Positions 24,091 to 36,640 of a stretch of 64,000 nucleotides of DNA are shown piece by piece. A program made the position numbers and the translations under genes. The DNA comes from Rhytidiadelphus loreus. Its lineage: Eukaryota; Streptophyta; Bryopsida; Hypnales; Hylocomiaceae. The notes under the pieces were generated by a model. The model saw only the letters and a list, made by a program, of their open reading frames with translations, was not told the origin of the DNA and made no database searches. Every line of letters starts with the position of its first letter. Positions within the stretch are counted from its first letter, which is position 1. The stretch lies in assembly GCA_947034895.1 (NCBI GenBank), contig OX344764.1:43877348-43941347 (forward strand), read 5' to 3'.

Positions 24091-25654
24091 TTAAAATCCT
24101 GGAAACAGGTAGTTTTAAAAGTTAAAATTCTAAAATCTTTATGTTGCCTAGGGCGAAGCTTTGATTTTTTTTAAAATTAAAATTTGCCATTGGAAACTTC
24201 GGATTATCTCGAACGGCGAAGCATTGACTTTAAAAATAAGAATTGGTGGAAAAAGATTCTTTTTTTGAAATACATTTAAAGTCCAAAGTTCCGTTGTCTT
24301 AATCCTCTTTGCTTGGCGCATGTGGTGAAGGTATTTTTTGCCTCCAAGTGGCCATTGGTTGTTTGCTTCATCCAAATTGTTTTGTTTTGTTTTCTTTTCT
24401 TTAATTTTCATTAAATCGGTCATTTTGATTATTTTGTCAACTTAATAAAACTAATCCTTCTTTAATTAAAAATTAAAAGTGTTTGATTTTTTGGAATAGA
24501 AGTTAAGCATTTCAAAAAAAATCATGTAACATTCAGATCATCAGAGTTTAGTTTCAGTTTCCAAAACCTGGCCCGAAGGCAGAACCGGCAGAAGGTGGAA
24601 CCAGCAAAGGGGTCGGGACCAGTAAGAAGGTCGGGGCCAACTAGAAGGAGGACCCAGAGTGAACGAACCAGACCCGACGACGAACGAACCAGACCCGACG
24701 ACAACGAATCAGGACCTGACGACGGACCAACCGCGACGCGCCACGTGGCAGCACGAGGGAGCGAGGGACCAGGCTGCTGAAGGAGCGACGGGGAGCTGGG
24801 GCTGACGGAGCCCAGGAGAACGTCGGAGGAGGGGTATCGGAAACACCAGGAGACAGAAGTGCCCTCTGTTGATTATATAGGGTTGTTGGATCCATGATCT
24901 AAATAATCCAGGGATCATTACGACCCAAAACACATTGCTTACAGAAATCAGCTCTTAAGACGAAAAAAGGTAAGGCTAATTCAAAACCCTCAACTCTCAT
25001 AATCAACAATTAGATACACACTCCAATTTTGAGGGCTTTTGGGAAATTTCCCAAAACTCTCATAATCTTAATTATCATTACAACACTAGATTGCCAAAAC
25101 TCCATAGCCGAAACTCAACTAACAACAATTGGAAGAAGGAGAAGAATAAGAAGGAAGAATTCAACACGTGAAGAAATTAGAAGACTAAAAAACTATTAAG
25201 GTAAGAATCTAACTATTCATCAATTAATTGTTGTGGTATTGTTTATTCGGTTTATTCTTTCTACTATTCATTGATAGATTTGTTTTTGATTGTTTTTTAT
25301 TATTTTATTAAAATACTATTCATTCATTTGGTTTTAGTTATTAATTAGGATTCCAAGGCCAAATTAGTTGTTTGTTTGTAGTTTGGAAATTTGTTTTATT
25401 AGGCCTAATAAGCCAAATAGATAAAAACAAAAGACAACTAATATCTTTGGAATATTAAACTAAAAACCATTAAACAATTGGCAAACGAATAAAACTACTA
25501 TTCATTGAGAACTTGGGAAAAATGAATTAAATTCATCATTTAATTTAATCCCTAAAATCAAAGTATTAGTTTTAAATTGCCAAAACTAACTTGGACTTTT
25601 TAGATAGGTTTAAAAACAATAATACTAAGATTTCTTTCAAATTTATGAAAGACA

Positions 25655-25726
25655 ATGGAGAATTTTGAGGAGACAATTATGATGGTGTTTTGCAATGACG
25701 GGACGATCGACATTCTTGACACCGAG
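25655..25726 (+). other. Possible short first coding exon inside the LTR
   Basis: ATG at 25655 opens 24 codons (containing ETIMMVFCNDGTIDILDTE) that run exactly to GAG|GTATGA, a good donor. It lies downstream of a TATA-like site (24872) and two upstream GTAAG donors (about 24970 and 25200). No continuation exon was found, and the frame could be chance. Confidence 0.25.
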
Positions 25727-28700
25727 GTATGATTTCAAAATTTATCTTTTGTCTTTTCTTTTGCTTTCATTCTTTAAAAATTTAGATTAGAAAATTAAAA
25801 CTAACAAAATCAACCATTAAGAATCCAATAGCTAGTAGAATTTAAATTGTTAGAAAACCTTTGAAAATTTAACTAAAATCGTAAAGGTAATAATTAGATT
25901 AACTTTGAATTAATTTGGGAAACGAAATAGTAATCTCATCCAAAAGAATCTCAAAAGGAATCTAATTTAATTTAGGAACTTAGAGAATATTAGAATAATT
26001 AGGGGAAGTCAAAACCTAATTTATCTATTTATTCTCTTGAAAATCATTAGAGGAGCGAATTCCATCCAACCAAGGGGAATTTTCATCCATTTAAAAGTTT
26101 TCACCCAAAAGTTCTAAATTTTTACTTTTTATCTTAACTAGAAGTTAATTAATCACTTTACTCATAAAAACCATAAAACCCTAAAAATTCGCTAAAACTA
26201 GAGTAATAACGTAGAATTAGGATTAATTAAAGAACCATTAGGAATATTCTCAAGGCACAACTAGGGAATCTTTTGAAACCATAATCTTTTAGAGAATCTT
26301 TGAAAGATTCCAAATCCACCTTTTACTTTTAAAATTACTTTAATTTAAAGGATAAAAGTGTGGATGAAGATTTGACCTAGTTTTGGATGAAAAATCCTAA
26401 AATAGCTTAAAATTAGGTTTTCTCTTCAATTCCATTAGATAACTTAATTAACCTTTCAACCCTGAAATTTAGATTTATTTTACATTATTTTGCTATTTTT
26501 AGTTGACGGATGAAGTTTTTAGGATAGAATTAGGTACAAATTTCATCCACACATAACTTTCATTAGGAATATCAGAATCCAACTTGCTTTACCATTTTGG
26601 AAAAGGCAAATTGTATTCTTTGATTTATTTTAGGTAGAATTTTAGTTTAACTAGAAGTTTAAATCACAATTAACTAACCCTTAACAACCTTTAATTTTTA
26701 ACTATTAGAGTGTTTTGAAGTATTTAAATTAGGTAAAAATCAACATAACAAAGTGTCCATTGCTTAGAAGGCCAAAGAACACTACGTTTACATTTCACCC
26801 TTACAATTTGCTAATTTATGCCACTAGAACCTGTGTGCAACTTTCTGACTCAAGGGTGGAGTTAGAAACACTCACACCTCTCTAATGTGGAAATGAAGAT
26901 GTACTCTAGAAATGTATGAATCATAGTTGTGAAGTATAGCTGGAACCTGAGGGTATTGTACGTTTCACTTTCATAGTAAGTATACAATAAGTGCATGCAC
27001 AAACTTAGTGTTGCATAGCACGTGTTGATTTGTATGTGGCATGTGATGTCTGTCTATGGTGTACAAAATGTCGTCATGCATTCAAAAATACTGACGTCGT
27101 TGTTTACAGCATTTATTGGAGCGACATCTGTTGGATCCTATGCATTGCGAGAAGAATTTGTGTGAGAATAATGTGAAGACCATTATGGGTCTTCAAGACA
27201 GCGCAGGCAGTCGCCAAGATGCTCAGGATTTACAAATCCGAGAAGAAATTTGGTTGCAACGTGGAGCACAAGAGCATCAAGAATACTACATGCCGCATGA
27301 GCCGTATGTAATGAAACCAGAGGAACGCAAGGAGTTTCTAGACATAATCACTAACATTCGCACGCCATCGAACTACGTTGGCTCCATTCACAAGAGATTC
27401 ATGGACAGTAAACTACAGTACATGAAAACACATGACTATCATGTTCTCATGCAACAGGTATTGTATATAACCTAAACTTGAGAGAACATGTAGAAGTAGC
27501 CGGTGTGAGCAATACATATGCAAGGAAATTCAAATGCTTTCCTGGTATATTATTTTCCTTGCATCATTTATATGTGTTGAAGAGCTTGTTTGCAATAGGT
27601 AATTTCGTAACAAATTGTGTGTGCATCAGACATTTACTAAAAATATTTCACTTGTTTATCAATCTATGTAATAACTGCAAATGATAGGACCGTAGTTGTC
27701 AAATCTAGACAATTTCACTAATGCAAGAGCATGCCAAAATGTTGTATGCATGGCTTTAGAAGTGTGCATAGCGCTTTACAAGTGTTTCATTCCGTGTACT
27801 GTAGATTCTTCCCGTCGCAGTACGAAACGTACTACCCGAAAACGTCAGGAGCGCTATCATTCAAATATCTCGAGTGTTCCAAAAACTATGTGAGAAAGAA
27901 GTTCGGCATTCAGAGAAAGACGAATTGATGCACAATGTCATTATGGCAACATGCGAGTTGGAGAAGGAGTTCCCACCAACATTTCAAAACATCATGTCAC
28001 ATCTTCCCGTACATCTAGTACAACAATTATTTGTATGCGGACCAGTGCATTGCCGTTGGATGTATCCTATCGAGAGGTACATGAAGACACTAAAGGATTA
28101 TATCCGAACATATGCACATCCTAAGGGAAGCATTGCTGAAGGCTACCGCATGGATGACACTCTTGGTTTCTGTACAGAGTATATGAAGCAATATAGAGGA
28201 ACGACTCATCGTATTTGGGATCCAGAGGAAGACGCAACCATGAACGATGAAGTCCTTCGGTGTAATGAATGTGCAAAACGTAAAATGTCAAACGAGGTGC
28301 AGAAGTATGCACATGCATTTGTTCTCGACAATGCTGCGAGTTTGGAACACTGGCGCCAGTAAGTGCTAGTACCTTACAACGGAATGTTCTATGAATGTAT
28401 ACTTGCACATTAAGTCTTTCTTTGTTAGGTATTGCCATTGTAATGCCCATACATTCTAGTATGTAGTATATAACAGTCTAGTATGTAGCATCAATAGTGA
28501 TATGTGCGAAAACTTCACTATTGTTCCATGGGGATTGCTTCTCCATGTCTTGCACATATGTTCATACAAATACTTCTAGTGACTGTAGTACTATTTGTTC
28601 TTCAATATTCACAAGAACATGCTTATGACAACAAAAAATAATGATATATGCTGTGCAGAGATTATGTTATCCAAAAGGGCAGACGTTGGGAAGAACGCGA

Positions 28701-29502
28701 GGCCTTTCGTTTGGAGTGTCGTTGTCGACGTCCTCCACAACAACCACGATATCCACCTGAACTGAATGAATTCCCCAGTTTTCCGGATTGGTTGAGGGCA
28801 AAAGTAGATGCTGCAGAATTAGCTGGTGAAGCACTCGACAACGACATTTTGTAGTACACCCGCCTACCTGAACGTTATGCAACCTCTCACCGCCACATGT
28901 ATGCATGTGGCATGCATTTACGCGTTCATAGTTCTGAAGTTGGACTTGTAACCCGTGATTCCTGTATTGTGGCATCATTTACAAGCCAACTTCGATGGGG
29001 ACTTGTCCAAGGACGCCCCATTGAGAGAACTGATGATTACGTGGGGTACATAGAAGAAATTCTAGAGTTGGATTATCGCAATCACTGCACGACAGTGCTA
29101 CTGTGCGATTGGGTTCGCAACTCTCAAGATGCACGGTATCCGAATGTACAAAAGGACAAATATGGGTTCACATTGGCAAACTTCAACCGCATGGATGGGA
29201 AGGTGCACGCTGATTCCTTTGCTTTTCCATTGCATTGCCAACAAGTGTTTTTTTCAGATGACCCCAATAAACATGGATGGAAGGTTGTTTGTAGAACTGA
29301 TGTTCGTGGAAGACGTGGACAATTACAGCTTCCTGAATCACTGAACCGCATCATCGATGTCGGAAATGACGCTGACTTTATAGGTTTGCAACCGGTACTA
29401 TTGGCAAATGAGCCTCGACGACATGCAAGGACTGTAGGGGGCACGTACATCACAATACCTTCAGAGACAACAATGGAACAAGATGCACATGTGGCACAGT
29501 AG

Positions 29503-29912
29503 CAGGGAAGCAATATTGCAGTGTTTGTCAAAATATTGACGCTAACAAGATTTGTTAGCAAAAACTATTTCATGTACATAGTACGAAATTAAAAGTGCAA
29601 GTTCTTCACTTTTTATGGATGCTAACATTGGGAACCATGTGTTTCTGTATTAAAACTATGTTATGAGCGACAGATGAAGTACTGTGTTGCTAATGAATGT
29701 ATGAGATTTGTACATCTACTACAATTTGCTTCACAATGGTATTGCTAATGACCTACCCAGGATGTTCAAGGGTTTCAGATGCCCATGTAATAATGATGGA
29801 TATTGTACAACACTATTTTGAGAAACTGTACAAGAATTTTTTTAATATATGATAGTAAATATAATAGGATATGTGCAAGTGAAGCACAAGGAAGTTCTGT
29901 TGGTGCACCTTG
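29503..29912. other. 3' flank of the tnp2 gene
   Basis: About 400 bp of AT-rich sequence after the tnp2 stop, presumably the 3' untranslated region, ending at the TTAA terminus of copy (c). No other feature seen. Confidence 0.5.
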
Positions 29913-31794
29913 TTAACCCTTGAAGGACCACTGTCTCGTTGGCGAACAAATGGGATTTTGTGCACATTCCTACGGGCTGAAATTTTTCCCTCAATTTCTT
30001 AAATTTTTTTTAACAAAGATAGAAATTCGGATCATGAGCTTAGTGGGAATATAATTATTTCCTCAATCAGTGCCTGCAAACAAAAGTTCTATCCACAGAA
30101 GAACTAAATAACAGACAAAGGGCAACCACCAAAAATTTTCCATTTTTTTTGGAGAGGGGATGGATTATTTTCCTGGAAGTATATTTTTTGGGGGTACATG
30201 GAAAGTTTTGATTCATTGCATTTGCATTTTTTCTCAAAAATTTCTAGACAATCATGTTTCTCGGGCAATTATGGCATTTAAAAGAAAATATTAATTTGTA
30301 GGATTCATTAGTGCATCCACTATAAGCCATTTCTAAGAAATGAACCTGTAAAGGACCGGACTGAGTTTTTTGGTTGTATAGAAATTTTGGGCAGGTACCT
30401 ACAAGCGGAGATTTTCATATTTGAGGCTGAAATTTTAATAGAATGTGGGGGCAAGATATATCTTTCATGTGCACCAAATTTCATGACATTTCGAAATACA
30501 AGTCAAAAGTTATAGCCTCATATGTTACTTTTTTTCCCAACAGGGCAGTTTGGGCAGTTCAGAAAAAATCACTTTTTTCAGAAACAAAAATGTGGAATTC
30601 ATTTTCTAGAATTTTATATACACAAAAAGCTTAAAATCATTCCATTGTGATCAACGGGTGAAAAGTTATGAGGATTTTCTGTTTGCGGGCAGTTTCGGAT
30701 GATTGTCCTACTCTAAAATGAACTTTGAAATCCTTTATCTTATCCAATTTTCAATATTTTTAAACAAAAATAAAATCATAGGATGCAGATACATTATTAC
30801 AACATTTTGACCATTGGGATTTGAAATTTTCAATTCCATATATAAATTGTAAATAATTTACTATTTTTAATCATTCTCTACTACTACCTACTTACTATTT
30901 TTTTCCTATATGTTGTACTATTCTAAATGATCTGAAATTTATGAAGCATGTGGCCAACTTGACTAGGAAAATAAATCCAAGAAACCACTACCATTTAGGT
31001 CATTTTTTCATAGAAATGTGAACTTGTGAAGTGCAGCTGCCCCGCTGTTCGCAGGGTCAAAAAAATGATTTTAATTAATTTGAATGCTTATATCTTGCAA
31101 TTACCCCGGTGGAAATGTCTGAAATTTTTACCACATGTTTTTCATTCTATATAATACAAGATCCTACGGTTGAATATATAAAAAAATAAAATAAAATAAA
31201 TTGGGTACTTGTACTAGAAATGGCAGTTCTGGAGTGTTTTTGGTGAAAGTATAGTGACGGTCCTTTAAGGGTTAAGGTTTCCATGGCTTAGTTTTGAAGC
31301 ACGCATGATTTCACTATGGGAATTAGTGAATTCTAATGTCATCACAAAGATATTAATATATTTGGTTTTGCTTCAATTATATCTCATACGTACTGCAACT
31401 TAATAATGTTAAGAAGATTTAATGAAAATTACATTTTCTTGAATTTCTTTTTTTTCCCTACAGTAGCAGCTCAACTTTTAACTATAAAGATTGAAAGTTC
31501 AATATTCTATACTGCAGAGAAATTATATTAAAGATGTTGGAAGTCGGAAAATCTAATCCTGCAATGAGTTTATGAACTTCTTATTTTCACTTTGAACATA
31601 AATATCTTGCAATCTATATATGCAGCCAAAAATTAAGAAAAATTGTGCACACATTTGCATACTAGTTAGGTGTAAGCTCCTACAATTAGGCTTCTCTAAA
31701 AAACATTTTTCAATTTTTTTTGCTTTCTCCTACAGAAATGACTATTCGGAGTGTTTTTTGGCAAGAAAAAGGCCTTCGTCCTTTAGGGCTTCAA
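29913..31794 (-). mobile_element. TTAA/CCC-family copy (c), interrupted by copy (d)
   Basis: The left end reads TTAACCCTTGAAGGACCA at 29913; the right end is a decayed GTCCTTTAGGGCTTCAA at about 31778-31794. Inner blocks match copy (b) (CAAATGGGATTTTG, GAATTAGTGAATTCTAAT, ATATCTTGCAATCTATAT, GAGTGTTTTTTGGCAAG). Copy (d) splits it into halves of about 430 and 520 bp, which together equal one family unit. Confidence 0.65.
30341..31275 (-). mobile_element. TTAA/CCC-family copy (d), nested in copy (c)
   Basis: About 935 bp, colinear and roughly 90% similar by eye to the reverse complement of 55298-56232. The left end is worn (TGAACCTGTAAAGGACCGG); the right end is intact, GGTCCTTTAAGGGTTAA finishing at 31275. 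Internal landmarks shared with copy (e) include GGCAGGTACCTAC, AATAGAATGTGGGGGCAAG, GTGCAGCTGCCC and GATCCTACGGTT. No open frame of note. Confidence 0.8.
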
Positions 31795-33355
31795 TTGCTA
31801 TGAAAGTATTTCAACCTTCTCACACTTTTAGTTGCACATATCACAACATGTATTGTTGCGCCACTATAGGCCCGCTATAGACTTCATTCCCATATTGTGA
31901 GGCAAATATAAAAACAAAAGGAAAAAAAGGAATGAAGCAATTTCATTAATAGAAAATGAACATAAAAAGAAAATGCCAGGAAACTCACAAAAAGATTGAA
32001 TGTACAATATGAGGTGCACAACAAGATTTCCATAAATGAAAAAAAAATTGAAATTTACGTGGCATTACATATACCACATCATACTTAGGCTACCTACCTG
32101 TACGCGACAACACTAATTAATTCATTCAAGGTATTTAAACATATATGACCATAAATTAATTTTATAATTTTCATTCGCGTAGCTTTGCTTGAATGGTTGT
32201 TTTGTAGCCATTAAAGTTCATCATACAAAATTGCATGTTCATATGTGCTAATAACTTGCTTTCTGCAGAAATATGAAGTTTTCTTTCATAATGTATTAAT
32301 TGAATTGCATTTTCTTAATACATTTTTCTTGTTGTAAATTAACAAAATCAGAAACCCTCAAAATTATGTCAAATTCTTCATATACCCAAAAATTGATGAA
32401 TTTGTAAATATATATAGACATTTATGGAAGATACCCTCAATTAGCCACTACAAATTTTAAAAGGATAATGGCAACATTTTTTCCTCTTGGTCATTCTGAG
32501 CTTTAGGCTCATTGCAATATATTTGTCACATGCGCTCTATACGATCGACATGCACATGCTACTTGAATTCAACTATTGAAACAAAAGATTGTACAATTTC
32601 ATTATGTATTACGAAAGTGAAGCTTTAAAAAATGTAGACCTTATTCACTTCAAAAAAGTAAAATATTTAACTTTCTATGTGTGTATATATATAGAAGATA
32701 ATATGAAAGGACTAGGCTAAAACAAAGGGATACAAATTTCAAAAACTAATTATAATTAGGCATATGTAATTACTGTAGAGAGAACATAATTTCCAAAGTA
32801 GAACCCCTATTTTATTATGTACAATTTCTGAAGTTATTGTTGCTTGAAATTCCTTTTCAAGACTTTTGTAGAGGACTGAAATAATGTTTTAAAAAAAAAT
32901 CTGTAGATAGTAGGTCCACTTTCAGCATTTGCAGCATCAATTTCTATGCTTCTGGCCTTTGCAACACTTAAAAACAGAAGTGGTCCCACCTTCTAATAAT
33001 GTATAGAAAAAAATCTTTACGAATGCAAAGCCGCTACCTATCCACTGTGTTTTTTACCACTGCTCAGCTTTTACTGTCAACTTGTAGTAACTTCTGAAGA
33101 CTTTACTACAGTGAATCGAAGCCTCTCAGCTGACGTGTCAATTGTTTGTTTTTAGTTGCATTTTTCGTAACATAAACATGTTGAAGTCAATGTCGAAAGA
33201 AACATACACGTCTGAGAAAACGTCATCATGTTTGTGCACTGATATCCATGCGTCTTCCAAAACATGTAGTACAAATGTGCCTTCAAAACCTGAAAACCCT
33301 GTAACAAAGTGATGTCAACAAAAACAATACCTGTTTTTCCTTAACAACACTAAAA
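31795..33355. other. Right subterminal region of the large CACTA element
   Basis: AT-rich sequence without genes. The last 200 bp contain GAAAACGTC (33216), ACGTCTGAG, AACATG and ACATGT words like those in the TNPA-like gene intron at 13.66-13.78 kb, consistent with subterminal binding repeats. Confidence 0.4.
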
Positions 33356-33374
33356 ACACGGGTTTCTTATAGTG
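33356..33374 (-). repeat. Right terminal inverted repeat of a CACTA element
   Basis: CGGGTTTCTTATAGTG ends at 33374; reversed it reads CACTATAAGAAACCCG, almost the same as the tips of the element at 49099-54359. A 3-bp duplication would be GAT (33375-33377), but its partner was not found. Confidence 0.7.
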
Positions 33375-34539
33375 GATATAAATCACTGATCTACCAGGGA
33401 ATATTTAATGGACAAAATTCCAATATGCTTCACATCACTAGAACTCATTCTTTGCCCTTAAGTGGTCTAGTTCTGGTCATGTTACCTTGGCGGCTTCTTT
33501 CACGTTTGATGCATGCGATATAATTTAGTTAATCCTGTGGGATTGTTTCCAAATTGTAGTTACGTAATAGTTTTTACGGAACTTCGGGACCTACAACGTT
33601 TCTATTCATAGATCACCATGACTTCGTTTACAGTAATCCTGTAATTGTTTTGCACTGTTTTTTCTTCATATTCTATTTGTGGGACACGGTCGCCCAACTT
33701 ACTTGCGGATTTGTGATGGAAGACGTCTGCAATTTGGTCGTCGTAACTGTTGACGGTGCAGGAGTTCCAATCATATTTCCGATAGATGATGATGGCGTGG
33801 CTGTTGTTTTGGCTTCTCGATTAAGTCTCAGGTTTCAATTGAGGGAGGACTCAATCTATATTGATGAAGAAGTCTTTGACCCACACTCAGGGATTCTTAT
33901 TCATATTGTAGGACAACTTGCTATATTGCAAGATCGCACCAGTGCGTGGCGTTTGAAGGCAGGGAAGTATAGAGCTTACGGAGTTCATACTCTCATGGCT
34001 CCGTTTGATGGACTAAAGGGTACACAGCGTCAGTCGTCTACGTTGTCGTTTCAAACACCTCCCTAGATTCCTGTGAAGGTAGAATCCATTGATGACTGTA
34101 TAACCATTCTTAGTTCGGACTCTGACCGCAACTCGACCGAGCGTAGGTTGAATTCCGAGATTCCATCGTTGGTGTCAACTTTGCCTAGCCATAGTAGCCT
34201 TCCAACATCAATGGCGGAGAATTATGGTGCGGGTGATACATCTGTAATCCATTGTTTGCGTCAATTACGTGTGCAAAAGAGATGTCAGAATATACTGTCA
34301 AAAATTGATTACGAGTCGATACGCATTGAGAGAGTACGTACATTGCCTCCGTGCTTCAACGGAAATATTATATTTGAGTTGCCACCCGTAGAGACCGCTC
34401 GCCCTTCATCTCATGCTCATCAGATGGCAGGTATGGATAAGCGGTACGATGGACACATCTGAACAAAAACAATGACAACAAATATCAATAATCGTATGGG
34501 TTTGACATTTTGCACATCTTCTTGTGTGGGGCATTGTAG

Positions 34540-36640
34540 TCTAGCTTATTTTTTTATAGAACTTTTTCGATTTTCTATGACATTTCCTATATTATTTATA
34601 TATATTTTGAGTATTTAGTATTAAAATAGTCCAGAGTACACTAAAAGTTCCAAAAAGTCAAAAGATACTTTGGTTTATAGTAGAAATAGTAGTTAAAAGA
34701 AAAAGTCAAAAAGTTAAAGAAAAGAAGAAAGATAAAGAAAAATCAGGAGAAAAAGAAAAAGAACTAGAATTACAAAGGTGCGAGAAGAACGACACACCGA
34801 TTGCGAAGCGTTCCGCGACTCCCCTGATCACCCTCGGATTTCTGATTTAATCCCTCTCTTCTCTCTCAATTTCGCCCCATGCTATTCATTCTTTTCGACT
34901 CTATAGTGCTGTGCCTGTGCGTTTTCTTTGCGCGATAATTTATAATAAAAAATTCAAGTGTGTATATCTCCTGTTGTAAATTGTGATTCAATGTTGAGTT
35001 TGACTGTAAAGTTTGAGTGGTTGCTGGTTGACTTGAGAATTCGAGTGTGTGAATGTATTTGCGATGGTGAATTCGGGATTGTGCTGTGCTGACAACGGAT
35101 CGCGTGGAAAAAATTTGTAAGATTGATTGGGGTTAGGAGAATTCGGCTGGGCAAGGGCGCGCGGGAGAATTCGGCGTTGTCCGGCAAGCCGATGGGCTGC
35201 AGTGTGTGAATTCGGTGAGAATTTGGAGAAGCTTCGGTGGATGCGGGTGGCGAGATTATGAGGAGATTGAACGAGAGGCGAGGCCAGTCAGAGGTCAAAG
35301 GGGTCGGAAGCATCTCGACGAGGCAAAGCATCACCGAGTTGCTGTACCGGTGAGTTACGGTTTCGGGAAATTGGATTCCGATTAGGAAGGTCGGTTGTTG
35401 GGGGACGTGTGACCGCTCTCGTGATTGTGAGATTGTTCGGATTGATCAGGCTGTGCTACGAGGAGTTGGGACACGACGCTGAGCCAGGCTAACGGAATGA
35501 AATTCAAACCCAATTTGGTGATCTTCCGTGTGATTCTTGTGTGTGATTGATCGTTAAGAGAGTGAAATCGTTTGTGAGTGTGAAATTTGCTTGATTACTG
35601 TGGGGAAATTGCCAATTTGGTGGAATTCGATCAAGCTGTGAATCTGATTAGGGATTTGGGCTTTCAGCGTGGAGAATCTTGAAGGTGAATCAACAAATAA
35701 AAATTTGAATACAACCAGGAACTTGTGAGATCACAAAATGTGTGGAGAAATTCTATAGAATTAAGTGAGAATTCGAGGGATTAAAAAAAAATAGTCGCCG
35801 AAGCTGCCGCTTCAAGCCGCGAAGTACAGACACGCTGGGCGACGGAGCGACGATGGCGAGACAGGTCGCGGCAGAAGACAGGACTGGTCCTCGTCGATAC
35901 TGAACGGGTTGAGACCCGACGGTCATAAGTGCCGGATATCGGACGCGAGTATTGGTGACCGGGATAAGGGTATCAACCAGGTATCTACTAGGGTATCGTT
36001 CGGTTACCGCACGGGCTTGGGTCCTTGGGGTTTTGGGTTTTGGGTTGTAAAACAAAGTTTGGAGTCTTTAAACTAATCGTTCAATTAAAACAAATTTAAA
36101 ATAAGGCCCAAATTTTTCGAACGGCCCTTTGGGCCGTATCCCTACTTTAGGTAAAGTTATTAGTACTTATTAGTTTGTTAGTAAATGTTTTAATTCTATA
36201 TGTTGTATTGATTTGGGATTGTAGGTGGTTGCTAACCCTTGATATTGGCCATATTGTCCTAGAGCCTTGAGGTGACTTATTGTAAGCCTTTCCAATCTTT
36301 AACTCTATTATTTTGAAATATTAAATACATATATTTGTACTATTTTCAAAGTACTATAGTGAGCTGTACTAAAGTCTAAGTCTTGCATTGCATCCATATA
36401 CAAGTCAGTCCACATTGAACTATTGTCCCAGAACTATTGTCCTGAGCCCTACAACACTAGACAGGACAAGGACATGCATGCTGAGTCTTTTATCTTATAA
36501 TGGATGGTTGAGTGTTTCTTGGGGTATTTAGTGGGAATAAAAGTGAATTTTTATTCTAATTTTCAAAACACAAGTACATAAGTGACATTTTGAACACGCA
36601 ACACTGACCTTACATAGATCATTCCCTAGCGTTCGAACTC
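34540..36640. other. Insertion inside copy A
   Basis: About 2.1 kb with no similarity to the transposase, flanked by regions that match consecutive parts of the zinc domain. It includes a CT-rich, then G-rich leader-like stretch (34.8-35.9 kb), GAATTCGG-like repeats, and an AT-rich right third with CTATTGTCC repeats. Boundaries are uncertain and no clean TSD or LTR tips were found. Both flanks appear to align to the same short part of copy B, which hints at a local duplication or a junction of two copies. Confidence 0.5.

Larger units (their letters stand above)
21630..26876. mobile_element. Solo LTR (5.2 kb) inside intron 1 of the tnp2 gene
   Basis: The element begins TGTGAGCCC at 21630 and ends AACACTCACA at 26876, giving TGTGAG...CTCACA inverted tips. 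The 5-bp duplication CCTCT flanks it at 21625-21629 and 26877-26881. These are the marks of LTR retrotransposon integration. The first bases do not recur internally and no gag-pol frame is present, so it is best read as a solo LTR, which is long for the class, or a coding-free LARD-like element. Removing it leaves an intron of 366 bp. A TATA-like box sits at 23193. Confidence 0.8.
19693..29502 (+). pseudogene. CACTA transposase, tnp2 family (TNPD-like), 4 exons, damaged
   Basis: Exons 19693-21491, 27110-27457, 27805-28358 and 28659-29502, all GT-AG. Domain order follows plant tnp2 proteins: transposase-associated zinc motif (RCPCRDCHGGW, about residues 55-110), acidic linker, tnp2 core (CPKC, LALALDGVNPF, then DVYVRPLLRELQELW, WTISDYPAYG, LLDPMHCEKN), DUF4218-like region (LPVHLVQQL, MYPIERYMKTLKDYIR) and a DUF4216-like C-terminus (DYVGYIEEILELDY, VLLCDW). 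Exon 1 changes frame around 21040-21075: the frame that carries DVYVRPLL stops at 21129 and the homologous continuation is one frame over, consistent with loss of a single base. A TAG interrupts exon 4 at 28852-28854 while homology continues in the same frame. Without these two lesions the protein would be about 1180 aa. Intron 1 is 5618 bp because a solo LTR landed in it. Probably not functional unless the lesions are sequencing errors. Confidence 0.85.
10848..33374. mobile_element. Large CACTA (En/Spm) element, right end seen, left end not found
   Basis: This span holds the two gene types of an autonomous CACTA element: a TNPA-like gene with a Ptta/En/Spm-type segment (minus) and a tnp2 transposase gene (plus). 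The right terminus reads CGGGTTTCTTATAGTG ending at 33374, the reverse complement of CACTATAAGAAACCCG. The start given here is only the end of the TNPA-like gene; the true left terminus lies further left, perhaps before the window. The hAT-like element at 3869-9307 may therefore be nested in it. A solo LTR and two TTAA-type elements are inserted inside. Membership of both genes in one element is inference from adjacency. Confidence 0.5.
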
